The notes beneath the pieces were generated by a model. That model was not told where the DNA came from, searched no databases, and saw nothing but the letters and a program-made list of their open reading frames with translations. The position numbers were made by a program, and so were the translations under genes. This document shows positions 57,962 through 64,000 of a stretch of DNA of 64,000 nucleotides, piece by piece (position 1 is the stretch's first letter; the number at the start of each line of letters is the position of its first letter). Source of the DNA: Agriotes lineatus (taxonomy: Eukaryota > Arthropoda > Insecta > Coleoptera > Elateridae); the NCBI GenBank assembly GCA_940337035.1, contig OW679197.1, positions 42,972,466 to 43,036,465 of the forward strand, in the 5' to 3' direction.

Positions 57962-58196
57962 TTATTCCAGGCCCATAATTGACAATAAAAGAAACAAATA
58001 ATGTTCAGTTACATATTTTAATCGGTCAACTTCAATTGTAGGGAGGGCATTTGGTAGTAGTCTGACCTTTAGCTGAGATGACCGATCATAGAATTCTTCA
58101 GCAAAATGATGTGAACACAGGACACTTGAACTTTTTGGTGTAAAACCGGGTTTCTTCACAAAGTTAATCCAGGCCTTTCTTCTATCAGTATCTTTA
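57962..58196 (-). other. THAP-type zinc-finger exon (partial)
   Basis: Read on the minus strand from an acceptor-like TTAGTTTTTCTAAAG, the frame gives DTDRRKAWINFVKKPGFTPK, then SSVLCSHHFAEEFYDRSSQL, and then VRLLPNALPTIEV. W, the C-x-x-H pair (CSHHF), and the P of the LLPNALPTI ending are the second half of the C2CH THAP DNA-binding domain. The first two zinc-binding cysteines would be in an upstream exon that was not found. THAP domains occur in host transcription regulators and in P-element transposases; nothing here tells which. The frame continues to a stop at 57962, or may splice out near 58019 (ATGTAACTG). Confidence 0.65.
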
Positions 58197-58662
58197 GAAA
58201 AACTAATAAATCATATTAGTAGATAAACTAAAATGTTTGGTTTTTGTAATGTTAACGTTTATTGAAAATTTAAAGAAATAAATAAATAGTTAATCAAATT
58301 ATTTATAGTATATTATGATACGAGTTTTATAAGAAGCATTTTGTAGTGTGTACGCACGGGTTTAGGGTACGACAAGCGAAGCGAGCAGTGTCCTGAAGGA
58401 GGAAGTACGACAAAATGCCTTATAAACGAAGTATCATACAGTATTTTATCTATTTTGCCACTTTCTTAAACAACGATTACTCTGTTTTTAGTATTTTAAT
58501 TATAACATCGCTTTTTGTTTGTTACGATACGCAAACGAGTATCGTAATAGCTTCAATACGAACGCAAAGTAGATAAAAAAATTATACCCCTTTGATTACG
58601 TTATTTGACCCTGAATTATGTTTACTATGTACAATTAATTATTTTAAAATATACAATATGTA
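58189..58662. repeat. Duplicated unit, copy A, containing a hairpin insertion
   Basis: 58189-58322 and 58587-58662 together match copy B (58691-58908) in order: ACTAATAAATCATATTAGT, AAATAAATAGTTAATCA, ATATGATACG-like, then TTATTTGACC, TGAATTATGTT, ACAATTAATTATTTTAAAAT. In copy A about 264 bp (58323-58586) intervene, absent from copy B. The start of the duplication on the minus strand coincides with the acceptor of the THAP exon. Confidence 0.75.
58313..58586. mobile_element. Insertion made of two back-to-back fold-back hairpins
   Basis: The first hairpin is 58313-58439: TATGATACGAGTTTTATAAG + AAGCATTTTGTAGT, mirrored by ACAAAATGC + CTTATAAACGAAGTATCATA. Its loop includes GACAAGCGAAGCGAGC. 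The second is about 58441-58584: TTTATCTATTTTGC, mirrored by GCAAAGTAGATAAA, with the inner palindrome TTACGATAC/GTATCGTAA. Comparison with copy B shows that most of this block is an insertion. Confidence 0.75.
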
Positions 58663-58690
58663 AAAAAATTTAAACGTAAACAAATACCTT

Positions 58691-58908
58691 TAACTTTAGG
58701 GAAACTAATAAATCATATTAGTGGAGAAACTCAAATTTGTATTTTTATTATAATTATATTCATTGACAATTTGAAAAAAAAATTAAAAATAAATAAATAG
58801 TTAATCAGGCTAGTCTCTTAAAAAATATGATACGCCTATGATCACGTTATTTGACCTTGAATTATGTTCACTACTTACAATTAATTATTTTAAAATATAG
58901 AATATGTA
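58691..58908. repeat. Duplicated unit, copy B (lacks the hairpin insertion)
   Basis: This is the tandem relative of copy A, about 500 bp further on, with small indels. It keeps the CTAAAG acceptor-like sequence on the minus strand, but no THAP-coding sequence follows it. Confidence 0.75.
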
Positions 58909-59146
58909 TTGCTATAGCCACAGCTCCGTAATGTAGTTATGTTAAAGCCTTACGTTACGTATTTTATTTATACACTGATTGACTACACTGCAATATAAGT
59001 TGGATATGTAATCATTTTATATTTGACTGTACGAATTCTACTTTAGTTTAAAAATAATTCTCAATTAAGATGAATTCAAGTACTCCTTATGCCCATTTTT
59101 TATAAATCGTTAATATTTAGTTATAATATTACTAGCTCAGTAGCAC
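58909..59146. other. A+T-rich spacer
   Basis: Nothing was recognised except an acceptor-like ATTACTAGCTCAG ending at 59138, just before the ATG at 59147. Confidence 0.4.
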
Positions 59147-59684
59147 ATGCACCCCCAAAAACAAGTCGGTTCACGCTATATCAAGACAGTTATTATTTCT
59201 GAAAAATTATTTGTTAATAACAACTTACGTCAAATTATTGTGACAACCCTAATGAACGTCAGTGTCACTTCAAGTCATGTACATGGAATATCAATTGCAA
59301 ATACCCCCTTGCTACAATACATGTCATTCAATAAACCTCAAATAGTAAGTAGTCCTTTTATTTTTTTTTACCACACTTCACTCAATTACTGTTTATTTTA
59401 GTTTGCTCAATAAATATCTGGGATTATAGTTCGTCCAAAGAAAGTTAATCCGCCTTTTAGGAAATCCAAATGTATGCCAACTACTGAGTAACCCTAGTAC
59501 CGGCTCACCCTATGACCAAGAACTGCAAACAGCTTCGGAAATGCCTCCCTCCATCTCTCAATCAGTACGCGATTCAGTAACACGAACCTCAACAAAATCC
59601 TCCAACAGTGAAGACACCATCCCTTTCAAACAATCCAAATCATATGAATTCCGATCTGTCAGAACCACAGGACGTTACCTCAAC
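59147..59684 (+). CDS. Candidate two-exon gene, unidentified product (about 151 residues)
   Basis: Exon 1 (59147-59344) is open from an ATG with an in-frame TAG two codons upstream. It encodes VGSRYIKTVIISEKLFVNNN and VHGISIANTPLLQYMSFNKP. It ends exactly at a consensus donor, GTAAGT (59345), on a codon boundary. Using the acceptor GGGATTATAG (ending 59429), an 85-bp intron leads in the same phase into exon 2 (59430-59684), open to TAG at 59685. Exon 2 includes RKLIRLLGNPNVCQLLSNPS and a Ser/Thr-rich part (SVRDSVTRTSTKSSNSED). The frame stays open for another 43 codons after that stop, to 59817. No domain is recognised; it could be a small host gene or a decayed longer one. Confidence 0.35.
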
Positions 59685-59819
59685 TAGTGTCACTCTCAAA
59701 ATGTCACTCCAACAAAAGTGCAGCCCAGTTCAACTGCTTTAGATGAGAAACCACACCCAATTCCCCAAGGCTCTTACTCCAAAAATCCTGCATGTCCTAT
59801 TCCCAGTAAACACAGTTGA

Positions 59820-60737
59820 CGCTATCCAAGTCGCAAGATGTAATTATTCGACAATAATTAAGTTCAATATCCAAATCCAGAATTATTTCAATTACCTGTA
59901 GTATTTAAATTATGTTCCTCCTACCATTCACATCTTCCCCATATTTTATTTATTAGTTTCTCTCTAGTTTAATCGTAAGTAAACCCTTTTTCACACCAAA
60001 ATAGAATAAATTCACTGCAGAATTAAAGGTTTATTTGTCAAATTTCAGTTTTACAAAATTATTACGTTTTATTTTTCAAAAAATTCTATTGTGTACAAAA
60101 AAAATTAATATCTCCTTGGTGATAGATTTTGCATACTTTTTTACAGTCCAACACTATATTTCATTATCACATATAGTAACACTCGTTATATTGAATAACA
60201 TTTCTTAAGTAAGTATTTGCTATTAATATTCCACTATATTTCAGGTAACTTTTAAATCATTTTAGAACCTTCTGTTTCTTATTTTTCATTGTTCAACTGA
60301 ATTCAAATTATTCCGTTATTTTACAAAATACGTGTTAATAATTCTGATATCCTTTTATTACTTAAATTCATCTTTTCAATTTAATACTGTATTCTTTTAA
60401 CGTTTTTTTAATCTGATATCAAACCCTTACACTAAAAACCACTAGAGTATATAAATTAAACGCAATTAAAAATACTCATCAATGAAATGTAATTTTTATT
60501 TTTTTATTTTCATGGAACAACCAAAAACTGCACAACTAACCATAATTGTTAATTTGTCTTTACACCTTAAACACTAATATTTACACTTAAAATACACAAT
60601 ATTGTCTACGAGCAATAGACATACAAATAACGCTTATATATTTTAATTGAAACTTAATTTCACGAAGAAAATAACATAAACATTCAACTACCACGAATAA
60701 ACTACCACAAATGAGTCATACTTGGAGGTTGGAGGTT
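59820..60737. other. A+T-rich spacer, nothing recognised
   Basis: No feature was recognised in this stretch. Confidence 0.4.
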
Positions 60738-60867
60738 TTAAGTACGGTCAATAACAGACAAGACTGCTTCCTGTTGTTTTATATTCAAATGTCCCATGTT
60801 ACTACGATGAGGAGCAGGCAAAAATCTCTTTCTAGGGGTGGAACTTCGTAGTTTCGGCAAAATTTAA
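60738..60867 (-). other. Candidate C-terminal coding exon (unidentified)
   Basis: On the minus strand a 43-codon frame open from about 60867 to TAA at 60740-60738 encodes PKLRSSTPRKRFLPAPHRSN and then MGHLNIKQQEAVLSVIDRT. It is basic and Pro/Ser-rich, unlike chance frames nearby, and the DNA is locally GC-richer. No clear acceptor was found at its upstream edge, and no family is recognised. Confidence 0.25.
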
Positions 60868-61884
60868 CGTAGGACTTTCGTCATATAACCATAGCAGTTG
60901 GTATGTAAGGTGCCTGTTACTCGCAGGCCTAGACCTTGTCCATAAGCAACATACAAATAAATATGTCCGTAATTTCTAGTGTATCTTCATTGGGAGTAAA
61001 ACTTAAGAGCAAAGTAAGTCAATGTGTCAACAACTATTCCACAGACTGCAAAAATAGGCGAGAGTCGTCGCGTCGTAGTTCACTTCTTCGATAACTTTAA
61101 TGAAAACTAACTGTTAATTTTCATATTGAGCGCATGTAATGAATATGAAAATTCAAATGACAAGAACATTTTCGAGGTCACCAATTACGAGTAGGAGATA
61201 CTTAACCTAAAACTAAAATTTAATAAATCTTAGAGTTCTTGCACGATCGCTAATTTTTTTAAATGTAACTTTAACATCATGTTTTTCTTAAGATAATCTC
61301 TGAAACTTCTTTGTGGCGTGATATGATTCATATTTTTTGGCGAAATACCCAAATACGAATATCGAAATACCCAAATAAGAACATCAATCATGTTTTCTTC
61401 GATTAACTGAAATTCTGCAGGAACATGTCCGAATGAATTTAAGCACTTCCTTAAATAAAAGGTTATGAATGCACATTTCAAGTTGAAGGTCAAGTATTAG
61501 CATACCACGTTCATTGCGTGTATTTAGTAAACGAAAGGTGCTAGATTTCACAGAAATTATTCGAAGGCCGGTATATTTTCTGGGGAAATTTAATGCGTAG
61601 TTTTAGGTAGTTAGGTAGTTTAAGTAGTATTATCGACAGTTTTTTGATGAATATTATGAGTTATAATCCCAAAGCTGAAACTACAACGAGGCCAAAGGAT
61701 GAGTTGTATTTTCTTGCATTTTCAGTTTCTTAATGTCTGGTATAATTTTTTCACGACTTCCAGTATACGTTAGTACCTTTTAGTACCTTCTTTGCACATT
61801 GTAAGAAAGTACCCAAAGTAAAAAATATATTATTTCGTTGAAACCCCAAATGTTCTTCTTAATATCCTCACTGGAGCTGTATTC
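60868..61884. other. A+T-rich spacer, nothing recognised
   Basis: A small GTAGTTAG-type repeat lies at 61604-61630. The 87-codon minus ORF 61230-61493 is not recognised. Confidence 0.4.
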
Positions 61885-62336
61885 CCCACAAGTAGGGTTG
61901 CCAGACCTCCTATATTTAATAGGAGTCTCCTATATTTTGTCGCAATCTCCCATATCCTATAAATAAAGTGAAATCTTTTATATTTCCAATAACCTAGAAA
62001 AACAGTAAAATTGCTTTTATAAAATAATTATAAATATTTAAATTTCGAAAATTCGCGCTGAGGGTTGGCGGAGCAATTGCGCAGTCAACGACCAACACCG
62101 AACAATACCGAACGTGACGAACTCTGACGAATTCTGATTTTTATTTGACGACAGTGGTACTGGTGGAACTGGTTGTGGTTGTACTAGTGGTGCAAACACT
62201 CCACCCAAAAAGAAAATTAAAAAATATTCCAGCAGCTATCGAAAAGAATGGGAGCAAAGCTTTAAATGGTTAACAGGCACAAAAAAGAAGTCAACTGTGA
62301 AATGTAAAACTTCTTTAATAGTAGTTTATTTATCTA
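61885..62336 (+). pseudogene. hAT-like transposon 5' end with transposase N-terminus (fragment)
   Basis: TAGGGTTGCCAGACCTCCTA near 61893 matches the CAGGGTTGCCA-type ends common in hAT elements. About 240 bp further, a plus-strand frame reads NTPPKKKIKKYSSSYRKEWE and QSFKWLTGTKKKSTVKCKT. This is the lysine-rich start and E-W...W-L...C pattern of zinc-finger (BED-like) hAT transposase N-termini. The reading is cut by a hairpin element beginning at about 62337. The catalytic region is absent. Confidence 0.6.
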
Positions 62337-62438
62337 GAACGAAAAGTGGAATTTTAAAGACGAGAAAGTTGTTTACGTCCGAGGCGTCAGCCGAGGACGG
62401 AATTACTTGCGAGGACCTTTAAAAACACTTTTCGTTCG
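62337..62438. repeat. Fold-back hairpin element within the hAT fragment
   Basis: GAACGAAAAGTGGAATTTTA + AAGACGAG at the left is mirrored by CTCG...CTTT + AAAAACACTTTTCGTTC at the right. The loop contains GTCCGAGGCGTCAGCCGAGG. It interrupts the transposase N-terminus just after its first cysteine. Confidence 0.75.
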
Positions 62439-62659
62439 TGGTGAATACAACGGTTTATTTCATACTGCAAGTTTAATGAATTTTAAATAAAAAGTTGTAA
62501 ATCATTTCAAATTTCATGTCAACAACTGACGTATAATTTTAAAGTACTTGAACTTTAAAATTTTACTTTAAAGTACTAGGACTTTAATGTTCCATTTTTT
62601 GTACAATAAATAATCCGAAAAATGTCATTTTTGACATCAGTATAAAATAAATGATAATT
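62439..62659. other. A+T-rich spacer
   Basis: Short inverted pieces (AAAGTACTTGAACTTTAAA, AAAGTACTAGGACTTTAA; near 62540-62584) form a local hairpin. No genes are present. Confidence 0.4.
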
Positions 62660-63360
62660 TAATATTTATTCAAAAACAAACACAAGGTGTCTAATGTATA
62701 TCATGCCATTATTGTACTTAGTTTCCCTCTGTTTTAATAAACTGGTGCCATCTTTCCGGAAGTTTCTGTATTCCACGAGAAAAAAATTCTTTTGGCTGCT
62801 ATCGCACCCATTTCGGAACAATTTCGATGACTTCTTCATTACAATGAGATATTTTTCTCCTAGAAACTCTTTTAAGGGTCCAAACAAATAAGAAACTGAT
62901 ACAGCAAGGTCCGAAATATATGGTAAATACTACAGAATGGTCCAATTCAATTTTTGAATCGTAGTCAGCGTGTGAATAGCGAAATGGGGTCGAGCATTAT
63001 CCTGTAAGATGCAGACAGAGAACTCGCGGTTTTTCAAGTTATCCCTACTGATATTTAATGCAGAAGTAATATCCTTCACTGTAAATCGACAATCGTTTCA
63101 AATAAGTGCATTTTACTCTGTCAGCATTCTCTTCTGTTGTTAATGTTTTTTGACGGCGAGATTGCGGTTCATTCTCGGCACCTTTGCAGCCATCTTTAAA
63201 CGCTTTACTCCTTTTTTAAATGCTTATAGTGGTTGCTCACCGTCGTTTAACTCTTACACAAATTTCTGATCGTTTGATATCTTTGTTGATAAGAAATTTA
63301 CTACTACAAGTAATGCGTTGTTCCACACTTGTATGCACTTCCACTTCACTCATGCTTACC
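62660..63360 (-). pseudogene. Internally deleted mariner transposase
   Basis: The minus strand carries, in order, a start-like MSEVEVHTSVEQRI (about 63352), broken helix-turn-helix pieces (RSKAFKDGCKG, TTEENADRVK, then DITSALNISRDN near 63055) and directly LQDNARPHFAIHTLTTIQKL (about 63010). GPLKEFLGEKY and FRKDGTSLLKQRE complete the C-terminus near 62690. The DNARPH motif is the second catalytic Asp block of mariner. The part from the helix-turn-helix to the first catalytic Asp is missing, and several frameshifts occur. Confidence 0.8.
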
Positions 63361-64000
63361 AATTGAAGGAAAATGCATTGTGACGACTGAATGAAGTTAG
63401 GACTTGTTCCAGAGCATTTATTAATGTATACAACTTCTTTGCATGTCTTTCTATTTTGGCGCGCAATTCAAATTATAATTCATATTTGAACGCTTCTCTT
63501 AGAACCCATTAGAAATGTCAATGTAATTTCCATGGAATTAAACGAATTTGGCAAAATAGCGTGTGTTGTTAAAATGCATATACTATTGTTGTGGGTTTAA
63601 TGGTGACTTAAAAAATAGATTAATTTTTATCTACATACATACATACAATTTATCTTGTTGGGAAGATGAACAGATCTCTCTAATTTTTTAAATGTTTTTA
63701 CGTTGGAAGTCTTTTTTATGATTATGCATGCGGACTGCTCTATAAAAAAAATAGTATCTCATCTATTCTTTATTTCCGTGGGAAGTTGCTAGTTCCCCTC
63801 CGTGGATGGAGGATAAGGAAACGGTCAGGCGATATCCACCATATATCGGGGAAATAATATATCCGGGGTGGAACATGACTAGCACAGGACACGACGGTCC
63901 CACATATTAGAGGCGGTACTTTGATATTAAAGATGAGCGAGACTGTTTTGAAAGTCGACTCATCCAGGGAAGCTATGACCTGAATAAGAAATCCCTGGTT
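63361..64000. other. Spacer; (CATA)n run and unidentified GC-richer 3' part
   Basis: A short CATA repeat lies at 63632-63646. From about 63770 to the window end the sequence is GC-richer (TCCGTGGATGGAGGATAAGG, AGGACACGACGGTCC) and has the look of a transposon untranslated region continuing beyond the window. The family could not be named. Confidence 0.35.

Noticed and set aside
62694..62891. 65-codon plus-strand ORF
   Set aside because: It is antisense to the mariner transposase C-terminus.

Overview
The window reads as intergenic or intronic nuclear DNA of an arthropod, almost certainly an insect. It is strongly A+T-rich. No bacterial-style gene packing, rRNA gene or CRISPR array was seen, and no intact host gene can be demonstrated. 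Recognisable content is dominated by transposable elements of many classes in different states of decay: RTE-like and jockey/CR1-like non-LTR retrotransposons, a Penelope-like element, a Gypsy-like LTR element with several long solo-LTR-like relatives, tRNA-derived SINEs, mariner and hAT transposase remnants, TA-flanked MITEs of the ACAGGGTG type, and many short fold-back (hairpin) elements. The mix fits beetles or other insects with repeat-rich genomes; the species cannot be fixed from the sequence.

Layout. 1-282 is the 3' end of a non-LTR reverse transcriptase. 511-4068 holds TA-flanked MITEs and a cluster of hairpins. 4520-6137 is a 5'-truncated Penelope-like element (RT plus GIY-YIG, minus strand) between two inverted terminal copies and two AT microsatellites. 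8118-8374 is a tRNA-derived SINE. 9741-10780 is a two-copy tandem repeat with a hairpin in each copy. 11024-12752 is the first of five related 1.7-1.9 kb LTR-like repeats (others: about 19970-20554 minus, 22847-25340, 31266-33061, 44532-46363). 18510-19830 has two divergently oriented SINE copies. 31266-37942 is a defective Gypsy-like element (LTR, gag, protease, start of RT) with a 0.95-kb TIR transposon in its leader and an inverted duplication over the protease.

38345-39060 is a decayed non-LTR endonuclease fragment. 40608-47943 is the best-preserved structure: an essentially full-length RTE-like retrotransposon bounded by an 11-bp target-site duplication and interrupted by two LTR-like insertions, each with its own short duplication (AGAG and ACATT). 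54288-55429 is a 1.1-kb fold-back composite of MITEs, and 55637-57493 has further nested inverted-repeat elements. 57962-58196 encodes part of a THAP zinc finger. 59147-59684 contains a possible small two-exon gene. 61885-63360 carries hAT and internally deleted mariner remnants.

These pieces do not form a pathway; they record successive insertions. The host-gene candidates are short exon-like islands with plausible splice signals (7588-7695 +, 20718-21133 +, 28072-28199 -, 51219-51354 +, THAP 57962-58196 -, 59147-59684 +, 60738-60867 -). They are inferred from reading frame and splice consensus only and need transcript evidence.
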